33,701 nucleotides of DNA from Paludibacteraceae bacterium (GCA_017479885.1 JAFVBR010000011.1:1-33701); one strand, 5' to 3'; numbered from the stretch's first letter, positions 6,769 through 16,376 are shown. Notes: generated by a model from the sequence alone, not told the origin. Translations and numbers: made by a program.

Positions 6769-9700
6769 TCAGTTTGACGGGACAGACTTGATTACGTTGA
6801 TGAGATTGAGTGCACCCTGAATGGTTCTGACCTGGTCGATTTCAATAGATTTCTTTGTTTCTGACTGGCGGAAGCGGCAGCGTGCAGGGCGCTGAGCCAC
6901 ATACTGCAGAATCTTGCCGAACTCGGGCGAATCGGAGTAGGCGGGAGTGATGTTAGAGGGCAGATAGATAATCATCTTATCGAACTTGAGCACCACTTTC
7001 TCTATTCCCAGAGAAATGCATGCCCAGCGGAGTTGCACAACCATAAGTAGTTCTTCGGCTTTCTGAGGCAGAGTGCCGAACCGGTCGATAAGGCGTTTCT
7101 TGAACTCAAGCAGTTCGCTGTCGTTGTGCAAGCCGTCGAGTTCGCGATAGAGGTTGATTCGTTCGGAGATGTTTTCAATGTAGTCCTCGGGGAAACCTAA
7201 TTCGAGGTCGGAGTCGAGTTGGCAGTCATTAACCCATTTGCCTGCATTGATGCCGAAGCCGACGGTAGTGACTTCATTCTGAAAGACATCGCTGAACTCT
7301 TCCTGTTTGAGTTCGAGTACAGCTTCGGAAAGAATGCGCTGGTAGGTTTCGTATCCGAGGTCTGCAATGAATCCGGACTGCTCGGCACCCAGCATATTGC
7401 CTGCACCCCGGATATCAAGGTCCTGCATGGCAATGTTGAACCCTGCACCGAGGTCTGCAAAAGTCTCAATAGCATGCAGACGCCTGCGTGCATCAGCAGT
7501 GATGAGTTTGAGTTCGGGCGCCACAAGGTAGCAATACGCCTTACGATTCGACCTTCCGACACGTCCTCTCAACTGATGCAAGTCGCTCAGTCCGAAGTGG
7601 TCGGCATGGTTGATAATCATAGTGTTGACATTGGGAATGTCCACGCCGGACTCGATGATTGAAGTTGAGACGAGCACATCGTACTCATAGTTGATGAAGT
7701 CGGCAAGAATCTCCTCAACCTGCTCGGGCGGCATTTGTCCGTGAGCGCAGACGACTCTTGCTTCGGGGCATAGGCGACAGATTTTGTTTTTTACAGTTTC
7801 CAGACTCTGGACTCTGTCGTTGACGACAAACACTTGTCCGTTACGGTTGATTTCTTCCTGAACCGCCTCCTGAATGATATCTTCGTCAGCGGGAGTGATG
7901 AGTTCGGTCTGAATAGGATATCGGTTGGGTGGAGGAGTGTTGATGACGCTGAGGTCGCGTGCTCCGAGCAGAGAGAACTGCAAGGTACGCGGAATGGGAG
8001 TGGCAGTGAGAGTGAGAGTATCAACATTCACTTTAATCTGGCGAAGTTTCTCTTTGGTGGCGACACCGAACTTCTGCTCCTCATCGATGATGAGCAGTCC
8101 TAAATCTTTGAACTTCACCTGTTTGCCCACCAGTTTGTGAGTACCGATGAGAATATCGATTTCTCCTTTGAGCAAGCGCTCGAGTATATCTTTGGTTTGC
8201 TTCTGGTTTTTGGCTCTGCTGAGATATTCGACCGTGACAGGCATATCTTTGAAGCGCTCCCTGAAGGTGTTGTAGTGCTGCAGGGCGAGCACAGTAGTAG
8301 GCACCAGAACCGCAGTCTGCTTACCATCGGAAGCGGCTTTGAATGCAGCACGCATGGCTATCTCCGTTTTGCCGAATCCTACATCGCCACAGATAAGGCG
8401 GTCCATAGGTACAGGCGACTGCATGTCGTGCTTGACATCGAGAGTGGCTTTCTGCTGGTCGGGAGTGTCTTCGTAGATGAAAGATGCTTCAAGTTCGTGC
8501 TGCAGATAGGAATCGGGCGAGAACCGGAATCCTTTTTCCTGACGGCGCTGAGCATAGAGTTGGATAAGGTCGCGGGCAATATCCTTCACTTTCGCCTTGG
8601 CACGGTCTTTCATGCGTTCCCACTGACCGGAGCCGAGTTTTGAAATATGCGGCGGTTCGCCGTCTTTGCCCTTGTATTTGGAAATGCGGTGCAGTGAGTG
8701 TATGCTTACAAACAGAATGTCGTTGTCACGGTAAGTAAGTTTGATCATCTCCTGCATTTTTCCGTTGACAGGAGTACGAACGAGGCCTCCGAAACGACCT
8801 ATGCCATGGTCGGTATCGACCACATAGTCACCTATCTGCAGCTGGTTGAGTTCTTTGAGTGTGAGCAATACTTTGCCTTTACGCGCTTCGTCGGCGCGCT
8901 GCTGGACTTTGTGGAAGCGCTCGAAGATCTGATGGTCGGTGAAGCAGCAGATGCGTGCATCGGCATCAACAAAGCCCTCGTGAAGCGTTTTGTCAACGGC
9001 AATGAAAGTGAGGTCCGCCTCTTTCTCAGCAAAGATGGCCTGAATGCGGTCTATTTGCTTTTTGGAGTCGGAGAGTAGGTAGATACGGTAGTTGTCGGCA
9101 ATATACTGCCTGAAACTGCCGATGATGAGGTCGAAGTTCTTGTGGTACAAGGGTTGGGGGGTGGTGTGGTAGTCGATTCTGCTATATGAGGGCAAAACCG
9201 ACTTCTGCGCAATCTCAACAGTGCGGTAAGAGACAAGAGCTTGATACACTGCCTCTGCGTCTATGGTCTGACTGACATTGTCACGGCTTTGGATGTAACT
9301 CTCGAGTTTGAATTTTACCAGAGAGAGGTCGTCTGCCACGATGACGGAGTCGGCGGGCAGATAGTCGAGCAGGGTAGCGGTTTGTGTGCTGTCTCGATTA
9401 ACCGAAGGTATGATGCTGACCTGACTGAGTCTGGATTTGGAGAGCTGTGTCTCGATGTCGAAAATACGTATTGAATCGATCTCATCACCAAAGAAATCAA
9501 TACGATAAGGCTCCTCGTGGGAGAAAGAGAAGATGTCAACTATTCCTCCCCTCAAAGCGAACTGCCCGGGTTCGTAAACAAAATCCACACGCACGAAACC
9601 GAGTTCTACCAATTGGCGGGTGAGTTTGTCGATTCCGGTTTCGTCGCCTTGGTTGAGAGTGAGAGTTTGAGTGGCAAGAGTGTGCTTGGCAGGAACAGGG

Positions 9701-10092
9701 TCGAGCAGTGCCTCGGGGTAGGTAAGAATGAGTGCACGCGGTTTGGCAGCAGACAATTTGCCGAGCAGCTCGGTACGCTGAATGGCATAACTCTCGTCAG
9801 GCTGATGGTTGCGCTGCCGAATGCGGTATGCAGAGGGGAACAGACTCACGCAATCTTCGGAAGCAATACTTGCAAGGTCGTGCTGAAGATAAGAGGCATC
9901 GTCGTGGTTCTCAGCGACATAAAGTATGGTTTGGTGTTTTGAATCAAAGACATTGGCGAGCGACAATGCTTTGGCAGATGCGCACAAACCTGTAAGCAAC
10001 AAATGCTGCTTACGTTTATCTGAGAGTGCTGAAAGAAGCAACTCGTTGGCAGGATGACGAGAATATAATGTGCTTAATTCCTGCAGTGTCAT
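6769..10092 (-). CDS. mfd: Transcription-repair coupling factor Mfd
   Basis: The 1107-aa protein (starting MTLQELSTLY) is an ATP-dependent translocase that pushes stalled RNA polymerase off DNA lesions and recruits UvrA. The UvrB-like N-terminal part includes FALRGGIVDIFSF (about 178-190). The CarD-like RNAP-interacting segment includes GDYVVDTDHGIGRFGG (about 421-436). The helicase core has Walker A GDVGFGKT (569-576), DEEQ (670-673) and SIIESGVDIPNVN, and a TRCF C-terminal domain follows. An ATG 19 codons upstream at 10149 would also be in frame, but it falls inside the rng terminator and upstream of the promoter at 10102-10133, so I choose 10092. The leader would then be only about 5 nt. 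Confidence 0.96.
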   Translation of the reverse strand: MTLQELSTLYSRHPANELLLSALSDKRKQHLLLTGLCASAKALSLANVFDSKHQTILYVAENHDDASYLQHDLASIASEDCVSLFPSAYRIRQRNHQPDESYAIQRTELLGKLSAAKPRALILTYPEALLDPVPAKHTLATQTLTLNQGDETGIDKLTRQLVELGFVRVDFVYEPGQFALRGGIVDIFSFSHEEPYRIDFFGDEIDSIRIFDIETQLSKSRLSQVSIIPSVNRDSTQTATLLDYLPADSVIVADDLSLVKFKLESYIQSRDNVSQTIDAEAVYQALVSYRTVEIAQKSVLPSYSRIDYHTTPQPLYHKNFDLIIGSFRQYIADNYRIYLLSDSKKQIDRIQAIFAEKEADLTFIAVDKTLHEGFVDADARICCFTDHQIFERFHKVQQRADEARKGKVLLTLKELNQLQIGDYVVDTDHGIGRFGGLVRTPVNGKMQEMIKLTYRDNDILFVSIHSLHRISKYKGKDGEPPHISKLGSGQWERMKDRAKAKVKDIARDLIQLYAQRRQEKGFRFSPDSYLQHELEASFIYEDTPDQQKATLDVKHDMQSPVPMDRLICGDVGFGKTEIAMRAAFKAASDGKQTAVLVPTTVLALQHYNTFRERFKDMPVTVEYLSRAKNQKQTKDILERLLKGEIDILIGTHKLVGKQVKFKDLGLLIIDEEQKFGVATKEKLRQIKVNVDTLTLTATPIPRTLQFSLLGARDLSVINTPPPNRYPIQTELITPADEDIIQEAVQEEINRNGQVFVVNDRVQSLETVKNKICRLCPEARVVCAHGQMPPEQVEEILADFINYEYDVLVSTSIIESGVDIPNVNTMIINHADHFGLSDLHQLRGRVGRSNRKAYCYLVAPELKLITADARRRLHAIETFADLGAGFNIAMQDLDIRGAGNMLGAEQSGFIADLGYETYQRILSEAVLELKQEEFSDVFQNEVTTVGFGINAGKWVNDCQLDSDLELGFPEDYIENISERINLYRELDGLHNDSELLEFKKRLIDRFGTLPQKAEELLMVVQLRWACISLGIEKVVLKFDKMIIYLPSNITPAYSDSPEFGKILQYVAQRPARCRFRQSETKKSIEIDQVRTIQGALNLINVIKSVPSN

Positions 10093-10101
10093 ATCCGAGT
10101 G

Positions 10102-10133
10102 CAAAATTACAGAAAGATTTCCAATTATGCAAA
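10102..10133 (-). promoter_or_regulatory. Promoter of mfd-kdsB
   Basis: Minus strand: TTTG (10133-10130), exactly 20 nt, TAATTTTG (10109-10102). The -7 box ends only 9 nt before the chosen mfd ATG, so transcripts should be nearly leaderless. Confidence 0.85.
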
Positions 10134-10147
10134 CGTGAGGCATCAAC

Positions 10148-10176
10148 AAAAAAACTGCCCGTGTGAGGGCAGTTTT
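10148..10176 (-). terminator. Terminator downstream of rng
   Basis: A 10-bp stem aaaactgccc/gggcagtttt (10151-10160 with 10167-10176, 6-nt loop) is followed on the minus strand by a run of T residues. It starts 17 nt past the RNase G stop. A T-run also follows on the plus strand, so it may work both ways. It isolates rng from the mfd promoter. Confidence 0.88.
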
Positions 10177-10193
10177 TCTTGCATAAAAGATGC

Positions 10194-11807
10194 TTAATCA
10201 CTATCTTTGTCATCTCTTGCTTCAGAAGGGCGTGTCTCGTCGTCCTGACCTGCATTGCGATGCGGTCTGAGCAACTGTTTGCCGTTAATGTCAGTGAACC
10301 TGTATTGCAGAAATGCCAGTTCCTGACTTTCCAAGATGCGTACTCCGAACTTAAATTGCCACTTCTGTTTTTGTGAGCAGATGAATCCTTTGTTTATGTA
10401 CGCGTAAACATAAGGATGAACGTATAGTTTCAAACCTTTGCCGAACAGCCTGGTGTATGTTTCCAACTCTTCCTGCAGAGTGTCAGTAAAGAGAATGGAT
10501 GGTCCGATTTTTCCTTTTCCCATGCATGTCGGGCAGACTTCCTGCGTAACCGTTTCCACTGCGGGGCGCACGCGTTGGCGTGTTATCTGCATCAGTCCGA
10601 ATTTGCTTAGTTTGAGCACGTTGTGTTTAGCTCTGTCGCGAACGAGCAGGTCGCGCATGTGCTCAAAAAGTTTCTGTTGGTTATCAGCAGAATCCATGTC
10701 GATGAAGTCAACAATAATTATTCCGCCGATATCCCTGAGGCGAAGTTGGTGCGCAATCTCCTCTGCAGCCAACATATTGACATTGAATGCATTCTCTTCC
10801 TGGTCAGCGCCTTGCTTTTTGCTACCGCTATTGACATCGATAGACCAAAGCGCTTCGGTGCGTTCGACAATGAGGTAACCTCCGTTTTTGAATCCGACCG
10901 TTCGTCCCAGCCCCGTCTTCATTTGTCGTGTAATCTGAAAATGGTCGAATATAGGCTGGTCGCCTTTATAGAGATGCACTATCTTTTTGCTGTCAGGAGC
11001 AATGAGTTCCACGTATGCACAAATGTCGTTGTAAACATCTTCGTCGTTGACCTGAATGCTCTCGAAGCTTGGATTGAAGATGTCTCTGAGCAGTCCAATG
11101 GTTCTGCCAATCTCTTCAGTAACGAGCGATACACCGGGCTGCTTGAGTTGTGAGAGTTTATGAGCAGTATCCTCCCATCGCTTAACCAGCAGTTGCAGTT
11201 CTCCGTCGAGTTCAGCCACACGTTTGCCTTCAGCCACAGTGCGCACGATTACTCCGTATCCTTGGGGTTTGACGGCCTGAATGAGTTGCCGCAGCCTGCT
11301 GCGCTCTGACTCTGATTTGATTTTGTTGCTGACCATCACTTTGTCGCCATAGGGAATGAGGACAATGTTACGTCCGGCAAGTGAGATTTCAGCAGTGAGT
11401 CGCGGTCCTTTGGTGTTGATAGGTTCTTTTGCAATCTGCACAAGGATATAGTCGCCTGTCTGCAGATAGTCGGCTATCTGACCGTCTTTTCCGAGTTCGG
11501 GCTGTGAATAAATCTTATTAAGTGCAGGAATGCGCTCTTTTTTCAGTGCAGCCTGTGTGTAAGAGTTGATACGCAGGAACCCTTCGCCTAAATCAAGATA
11601 GTGAAGAAAAGCATCTTTTTCATAGCCAACATCGACGAATACAGCATTAAGCGCGGGCATAACTTTTTTTACTTTGCCCAGATAGATGTTTCCGACAACG
11701 AAAGTCATTTCACGTTTTTCACGGTTGACCTCCATGAGTCTGTCATCTTCGGTAAGCGCCATAGCGATTTCGTCTTGTTTTACATCAACTACTAATTCGC
11801 TTTTCAC
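10194..11807 (-). CDS. rng: Ribonuclease E/G family endoribonuclease
   Basis: The 537-aa protein has the size of RNase G with a short tail and lacks the long degradosome scaffold of E. coli RNase E. An S1 RNA-binding domain lies at about residues 36-120 (GNIYLGKVKKVMPALNAVFVDVG). The DNase I-like catalytic core contains SIDVNSGS (322-329, metal-binding D324 and N326) and VDFIDMD (366-372). The Zn-link CPTCMGKG is at 425-432, with Cys425 and Cys428. It cleaves single-stranded AU-rich RNA and helps mature rRNA and degrade mRNA. The last ~20 residues are charged and low in complexity. It is the third gene after HU and the 29-aa protein on the same strand, 163 nt further on. Confidence 0.93.
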   Translation of the reverse strand: MKSELVVDVKQDEIAMALTEDDRLMEVNREKREMTFVVGNIYLGKVKKVMPALNAVFVDVGYEKDAFLHYLDLGEGFLRINSYTQAALKKERIPALNKIYSQPELGKDGQIADYLQTGDYILVQIAKEPINTKGPRLTAEISLAGRNIVLIPYGDKVMVSNKIKSESERSRLRQLIQAVKPQGYGVIVRTVAEGKRVAELDGELQLLVKRWEDTAHKLSQLKQPGVSLVTEEIGRTIGLLRDIFNPSFESIQVNDEDVYNDICAYVELIAPDSKKIVHLYKGDQPIFDHFQITRQMKTGLGRTVGFKNGGYLIVERTEALWSIDVNSGSKKQGADQEENAFNVNMLAAEEIAHQLRLRDIGGIIIVDFIDMDSADNQQKLFEHMRDLLVRDRAKHNVLKLSKFGLMQITRQRVRPAVETVTQEVCPTCMGKGKIGPSILFTDTLQEELETYTRLFGKGLKLYVHPYVYAYINKGFICSQKQKWQFKFGVRILESQELAFLQYRFTDINGKQLLRPHRNAGQDDETRPSEARDDKDSD

Positions 11808-11901
11808 TATTTTTCAATACTTATGCTTGTCTGCCATCGTTTTGCGCCCAAAGCCGACTTATGGGCAGAACAAGCGGGGTTAATAATAAGGTTATAATAA
11901 A

Positions 11902-11956
11902 ATAATTCATAATGCATAACATCAATGAAAAATATCAATTACGCATTATGAATTAT
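11902..11956. repeat. AT-rich inverted repeat between rng and the 29-aa gene
   Basis: A perfect 14-bp inverted repeat, ataattcataatgc (11902-11915) and gcattatgaattat (11943-11956), encloses 27 nt. It lies in the transcribed gap between the small basic-protein gene and rng. It may lower read-through or set a processing point. Similar AT-rich elements recur in intergenic gaps of this window. Confidence 0.65.
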
Positions 11957-11970
11957 AGATTCTGACCGTC

Positions 11971-12060
11971 TTACTTCTTCTTATGACGGTTCTTGCGCAA
12001 ACGTTTTTTACGTTTGTGCGTTGACATCTTATGTCTCTTATGTTTTTTTCCGTTAGGCAT
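11971..12060 (-). CDS. 29-aa highly basic conserved small protein
   Basis: ATG at 12060-12058 opens a 29-codon frame beginning MPNGKKHKRHKM and ending KNRHKKK, with nearly every residue of the second half Lys, Arg or His. It starts 8 nt after the HU stop codon on the same strand, which supports real translation. I recognise this as a tiny protein kept in many Bacteroidetes genomes, usually left unannotated or called hypothetical. Its composition suggests RNA or ribosome binding, like the smallest ribosomal proteins (bL36, Thx). That role is inference, and I cannot assign it to a named ribosomal protein. Confidence 0.8.
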   Translation of the reverse strand: MPNGKKHKRHKMSTHKRKKRLRKNRHKKK

Positions 12061-12068
12061 AGCAGGAA

Positions 12069-12341
12069 TTATTTAACAGATTTAACGAATTCCTTAGAGG
12101 GCTTGAAAGAAGGAATGACATGCTCGGGAACAACGATAGTGGTGTTCTTTGAGATGTTGCGGGCAACTTTCTCTTTGCGAACCTTGGTCTGGAAAGTTCC
12201 GAAACCACGGAGATAAACATTTTCTTTAGCTACGATAGAAGCCTTTACGCTCTCCATAGCAGCTTCTACTACGTTCAGAACAGTTGTTTTGTCATAACCT
12301 GTCTGAGCAGCGATTTTCGATACAAGTTCTGCTTTAGTCAT
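12069..12341 (-). CDS. HU/IHF-family DNA-binding protein
   Basis: The 90-aa protein has the exact family length. It opens MTKAELVSKIAAQTG, has the RGFGTF turn at 45-50, and the DNA-intercalating beta-arm region at 52-78 with the conserved Pro at 72. The usual GRNPxTG of the arm is replaced here by ARNISKNT. It acts as a dimer that bends and compacts DNA. It is the first gene of the unit HU, 29-aa protein, rng, with its own promoter about 100 nt upstream. Whether it behaves as HU or IHF cannot be told. Confidence 0.95.
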   Translation of the reverse strand: MTKAELVSKIAAQTGYDKTTVLNVVEAAMESVKASIVAKENVYLRGFGTFQTKVRKEKVARNISKNTTIVVPEHVIPSFKPSKEFVKSVK

Positions 12342-12443
12342 AATTGTAAAGTATTAAAAGATTTATACTATAATATTTTTAAAATCCGTTATTTTGATAT
12401 TCAGCGCAAACGGCAAATGTTCGCCAAAGCGCGAAATCGGTTG

Positions 12444-12475
12444 CAAAATTACATAAACTTTTTGATTTACAAAAA
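12444..12475 (-). promoter_or_regulatory. Promoter of the HU gene
   Basis: Minus strand: TTTTTG (12475-12470), an 18-nt spacer, and TAATTTTG (12451-12444). The spacer is slightly short of the usual 20. The leader would be about 95-100 nt. Confidence 0.7.
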
Positions 12476-12480
12476 CTTTT

Positions 12481-12515
12481 AGTGATTTTTTTGTGTTTTT
12501 CTCATAAAAATCACT
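12481..12515 (-). terminator. Weak AT-rich hairpin at the end of the thioredoxin-like gene
   Basis: Arms agtgattttt (12481-12490) and aaaaatcact (12506-12515) form a 10-bp stem that includes the stop codon (12511-12513). Read on the minus strand it is followed by aaaagtttttg. The stem has few G-C pairs, so termination would be modest. Confidence 0.45.
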
Positions 12516-13581
12516 TGTTGAGGAGTGCTTCAATTTCGTTGAGCGGCATGTTTCTGCCAACGATAACTCCCTCTTTATCAATCAATATGGTGCATGGGAT
12601 GGCATTAACGCCATAGTCTTGTGCTCCTTGTGCTTTCCAGCCTTGCAAATCGCTTATATGGCACCAATTCAGGTTCATAGCGTTGATGGCTCCTGTCCAC
12701 GCGTTTTTGTCTTCGTCAAGCGAAATGCCAAGAATCTGCAGTTTGCCTTTATACTTGTCGTACAAGGCTTTGACATCAGGCATGGCACGTCTGCATGGTC
12801 CGCACCATGATGCCCAGAAATCAACCAATACATAGTCGGTCTGGCCCACCAGTTGCGAGAGAGCGAGAGTGTTACCCTCGGGAGTTGATGCCGAGATATC
12901 TTTGTATTGTTTGCCGGTATTGCTGTCTTTCTGCACCTGAATATAATCGTAGATGGCACGCATATTCTTGTCGGAGAGAGTGTTTTCATTCATGAGTGAG
13001 CACAGGGTATCAACCTGGTCGAAACTGAGTACGGAGAAGAAATTGATGAAGCCGTATTGACCTGAAAGAGTGTTGATATCGGTAAGTGAATTCTCTTCTC
13101 CTTTCAGGGTGCGGTAAATGCGGTCGATGAGTTGCTGCAGCCTGTTGTCGCGCACTGTCTGGTCAGCAATGCCGACAGCATCGTAGAACTCCGCCTCGCA
13201 GTCATCATACATCTGAATGAAGTCGTTGTTGAGTGTGCCGTTTTTGGTTATAACGGGTTCGCCATCGTCGTTGAGCCCAACGGAGACGTTAACCACGCCC
13301 TTGCCCGGTTTGCCGGGTTCGACAGCCAGAATGGTTGCGCCGAGTTCGCCAAGGTCGAGAACAACGAGTTGCTCGTGAGGAATATCGAAACTGATTTTGA
13401 AAGCATTGTCTTGGACCATGCCGTTGTAAGTGGCAGTAGTGTCACCACTCTTAAGGTCAATACCGATTTCGGTACTGTCGGGGATTTGTAACTCGGGAGC
13501 AAACGTTCCGCGAATTTCGAACTTGTTGCTGCAGGATGCAAGAACGAGCACCAGTGCAAGCAGGAGATTAGTTTTTTTCAT
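12511..13581 (-). CDS. TlpA-like thiol:disulfide oxidoreductase lipoprotein
   Basis: The 356-aa protein has a lipoprotein signal (lipobox LASC, Cys17), an N-terminal beta-rich region of the DUF4369 type common in Bacteroidetes, and a C-terminal thioredoxin fold. The active site FWASWCGPCRR has its redox pair at Cys259 and Cys262 region (WCGPC 259-263), and the cis-Pro region is NAIPCTIL. It probably reduces or oxidises disulfides of exported proteins outside the cytoplasm. It begins 5 nt after the valS stop codon, so the two are almost certainly one operon, although no functional link is obvious. Confidence 0.92.
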   Translation of the reverse strand: MKKTNLLLALVLVLASCSNKFEIRGTFAPELQIPDSTEIGIDLKSGDTTATYNGMVQDNAFKISFDIPHEQLVVLDLGELGATILAVEPGKPGKGVVNVSVGLNDDGEPVITKNGTLNNDFIQMYDDCEAEFYDAVGIADQTVRDNRLQQLIDRIYRTLKGEENSLTDINTLSGQYGFINFFSVLSFDQVDTLCSLMNENTLSDKNMRAIYDYIQVQKDSNTGKQYKDISASTPEGNTLALSQLVGQTDYVLVDFWASWCGPCRRAMPDVKALYDKYKGKLQILGISLDEDKNAWTGAINAMNLNWCHISDLQGWKAQGAQDYGVNAIPCTILIDKEGVIVGRNMPLNEIEALLNK

Positions 13582-13586
13582 ATAAT

Positions 13587-16208
13587 TCAGTTGTTTTTTA
13601 GGGTGGCGATGCTTTCGTTGAGTGCAGCGATACGGCTTTGTGCGTCGGCGAGTTTTTTTCTCTCCATAGCCACTATTTCGGGTTTGGCATTTTGCACGAA
13701 TCGTTCGTTGCCGAGTTTGCGCATTACGCTTTGCAGGAATCCTTCCTGGTATTTGAGTTCCGCCTGGAGTTTTTGCAGTTCTTCGTCAACGTTGATGAAA
13801 TGGTCGAGCGGCACGGCAAATTCGGTAACTCCTGCGATGAAAGATGCGGCATTGGGTGCTTTCTGCTCAACGTATTGGATAGCGTCAAGATTGCCGAGTT
13901 TTGTAAGCAGCTCTTTTCCGGATGTGAGAGGCTTTCCTACAATTTGCAGAGTGAGAGCCTCTTTTTGAGGAATCTCGCGTTGTTGTCGTATATTTCGTAT
14001 TCCTGCGATAATCTGCTTGAGTTGCTCGGTGTGTACGAGCAGTTGCTCATCCTCGGCAGAGAGTGCATCGTTGTCAATGTGTTGGAACATGATGGTGTCG
14101 CCGTCTTTGCGTTCTTCGAGGTTCTGCCACAGTTCCTCGGTGATGAATGGCATGAACGGGTGGAGGAGTCGCAGCAGCCGGTCGAAGAAGTTGAGCGTGC
14201 GCGAGTAGGTAAGGGCATCGACAGGTTGTCCGTAGGCAGGTTTAATCATTTCGAGGTACCACGACGAGAACTCGTCCCAGAACAATTTGTAGATAGCCAT
14301 GAGTGCTTCAGAGAGGCGGTAGTTTTTGAACAATTTCTGCATTTCGTCGGAAGTCTGCCTTAGTTTGGCATCGAACCAATCGGTAGCCTGCCTGCATTCG
14401 TCGGGCTGCTGCATGTCAGCCACCTGCCATCCTTTGACGAGCCTGAAGCAGTTCCAGATTTTGTTGTTGAAGTTACGCCCTTGTTCGCAGAGCGACTCAT
14501 CGAAGAGGATATCGTTTCCAGCGGGAGCCGATAGCATCATACCCATACGCACTCCGTCGGCTCCGAACTTCTCGATGAGCACAAGTGGGTCGGGGCTGTT
14601 GCCGAGCGACTTGGACATTTTTCTTCCGAGTTTGTCGCGCACGATACCTGTGAAATACACATTTCGGAACGGCATTTTGCCTTCGTACTCATATCCTGCC
14701 ATTATCATACGTGCGACCCAGAAGAAAATGATATCGGGTCCGGTGACGAGGTCTGCAGTGGGGTAGTAGTAGTTGATTTCCTTGTTTCCGGGCTTTCGAA
14801 TACCGTCGAAGAGGGAGATAGGCCACAGCCATGACGAGAACCAAGTGTCGAGACAGTCGCTGTCTTGCTTGAGGTCGTCGGCAGTGAGAGAAGTGTTGCC
14901 TGTTTTTTGGATAGCCAAACGTAGTGCCTCTTCGGGAGTTTCGGCAACCACATATCCTCCTTCGGGCAGATAGTATGCAGGTATGCGATGCCCCCACCAA
15001 AGCTGACGCGAGATGCACCAGTCCTTGATGTTCTCAAGCCAGTGCCGATAAGTGTTTTTGTATTTGATGGGATAGAAACGTATGTCATCGTTGATAACGG
15101 GGTCGAGCGCAATTTTGGCAAGGTGCTCCATACGCAGGAACCACTGCATGGAGAGTTTTGGTTCGATAGGCACATTGGTTCGCTCGGAGAATCCGACGTT
15201 GTTGGTGTAGTCCTCGATTTTCTCCATCAGGCCTGCGGATTGTAGGTCTTTGGCGATCTGCTCTCTGCATTCGAATCGGTCGAGACCGACATAGAGGCCT
15301 GCTTTTTCGGAGAGAGTGCCGTTATCATTGAAGATATCAATGCTTGGCAGATTGTATTTTTCGCCGAGCATATAGTCGTTGACATCGTGTGCGGGAGTTA
15401 CTTTGAGGCAGCCGGTACCGAACTCCATGTCAACATAATCGTCTTCGATGACGGGAATGACGCGGTTGACGAGGGGTACAATAACTCGTTTGCCGTGCAA
15501 CCATGCCGTTTTGGGGTTGTTGGGGTTGATACACATCGCAGTGTCTCCCATGATTGTCTCGGGCCGTGTGGTGGCAACAACAGCATATCTGTCTTCGCCC
15601 TCAACTTTGTAGCGAAGGTAATATAGTTTGCCATGATGCTCTTTGAATATAACCTCTTCGTCGCTCAGAGCAGTGAGTGCTTTGGGGTCCCAATTGACCA
15701 TACGCACGCCACGATAGATAAGTCCTTTGTTGTAGAGGTCGCAGAACACTTTGATGACGCTTTCGGAACGTATTTCATCCATGGTGAAACCGGTGCGGTC
15801 CCAGTCGCATGAAGCGCCAAGTTTGCGAAGTTGCTTGAGAATGATTCCTCCATGCTCACGAGTCCAATCCCAGGCGTGCTCGAGGAACTGCTCACGTGTG
15901 AGGTCGGTCTTTTTGATACCCTGCTGTGCCAGTTTGCCGACCACCTTAGCTTCGGTTGCAATACTTGCATGGTCAGTGCCGGGTACCCAGCATGCATTCT
16001 TGCCCTCCTGACGTGCACGACGTACAAGAATATCCTGAATGGTGTTGTTGAGCATGTGTCCCATGTGGAGCACACCTGTCACATTTGGCGGGGGAATAAC
16101 GATTGTGTACGGCTCTCTCTCGTCAGGTTCCGAATGAAAAAACTTATGCTGAAGCCAGTATTCATACCATTTGGCTTCAATCTGCGTAGGATTGTACTTG
16201 GTCTCCAT
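13587..16208 (-). CDS. valS: Valyl-tRNA synthetase
   Basis: This is an 873-aa class I aminoacyl-tRNA synthetase. It has the HIGH motif as [12 protein letters not shown] (40-51), the editing-domain TTRPET (213-218), [15 protein letters not shown] (396-410) and KMSKS (530-534). The C-terminal coiled-coil arm is at about 810-873. Length and motif spacing fit bacterial ValRS. It charges tRNA-Val and edits misactivated threonine. [11 protein letters not shown] is a typical start and lies about 50 nt after a consensus promoter that faces a divergent promoter. It leads a two-gene operon with the TlpA-like lipoprotein. Confidence 0.98.
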   Translation of the reverse strand: METKYNPTQIEAKWYEYWLQHKFFHSEPDEREPYTIVIPPPNVTGVLHMGHMLNNTIQDILVRRARQEGKNACWVPGTDHASIATEAKVVGKLAQQGIKKTDLTREQFLEHAWDWTREHGGIILKQLRKLGASCDWDRTGFTMDEIRSESVIKVFCDLYNKGLIYRGVRMVNWDPKALTALSDEEVIFKEHHGKLYYLRYKVEGEDRYAVVATTRPETIMGDTAMCINPNNPKTAWLHGKRVIVPLVNRVIPVIEDDYVDMEFGTGCLKVTPAHDVNDYMLGEKYNLPSIDIFNDNGTLSEKAGLYVGLDRFECREQIAKDLQSAGLMEKIEDYTNNVGFSERTNVPIEPKLSMQWFLRMEHLAKIALDPVINDDIRFYPIKYKNTYRHWLENIKDWCISRQLWWGHRIPAYYLPEGGYVVAETPEEALRLAIQKTGNTSLTADDLKQDSDCLDTWFSSWLWPISLFDGIRKPGNKEINYYYPTADLVTGPDIIFFWVARMIMAGYEYEGKMPFRNVYFTGIVRDKLGRKMSKSLGNSPDPLVLIEKFGADGVRMGMMLSAPAGNDILFDESLCEQGRNFNNKIWNCFRLVKGWQVADMQQPDECRQATDWFDAKLRQTSDEMQKLFKNYRLSEALMAIYKLFWDEFSSWYLEMIKPAYGQPVDALTYSRTLNFFDRLLRLLHPFMPFITEELWQNLEERKDGDTIMFQHIDNDALSAEDEQLLVHTEQLKQIIAGIRNIRQQREIPQKEALTLQIVGKPLTSGKELLTKLGNLDAIQYVEQKAPNAASFIAGVTEFAVPLDHFINVDEELQKLQAELKYQEGFLQSVMRKLGNERFVQNAKPEIVAMERKKLADAQSRIAALNESIATLKNN

Positions 16209-16265
16209 TGAATTGATGTATGTTGTCAGTTTATGTTCAGTTGTGAATTAATGCATAAAAGCGTG

Positions 16266-16297
16266 CAAAGTTACTGCAAGTTTTCTGAATAGACAAA
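16266..16297 (-). promoter_or_regulatory. Promoter of valS
   Basis: Minus strand: TTTG (16297-16294), exactly 20 nt, TAACTTTG (16273-16266). The -33 box lies only 5 nt from the -33 box of the divergent plus-strand promoter. Confidence 0.88.
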
Positions 16298-16302
16298 TTA
16301 AA

Positions 16303-16334
16303 TTTGCAGATTCCGAAATATTGCACTACCTTTG
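16303..16334 (+). promoter_or_regulatory. Promoter of the DUF4293 gene
   Basis: TTTG (16303-16306), exactly 20 nt, TACCTTTG (16327-16334). Transcription would start near 16339, which rules out the in-frame ATG at 16332 as the translation start and supports 16377. Confidence 0.88.
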
Positions 16335-16376
16335 CACCAATCAAAACAACATCAAAATATAACACACACTGATAAT

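Noticed and set aside
13638-14363. 241-codon ORF antisense to valS
   Set aside because: It is a shadow of the ValRS C-terminal coiled-coil coding strand, Phe/Leu/Glu rich, with no promoter or motif.
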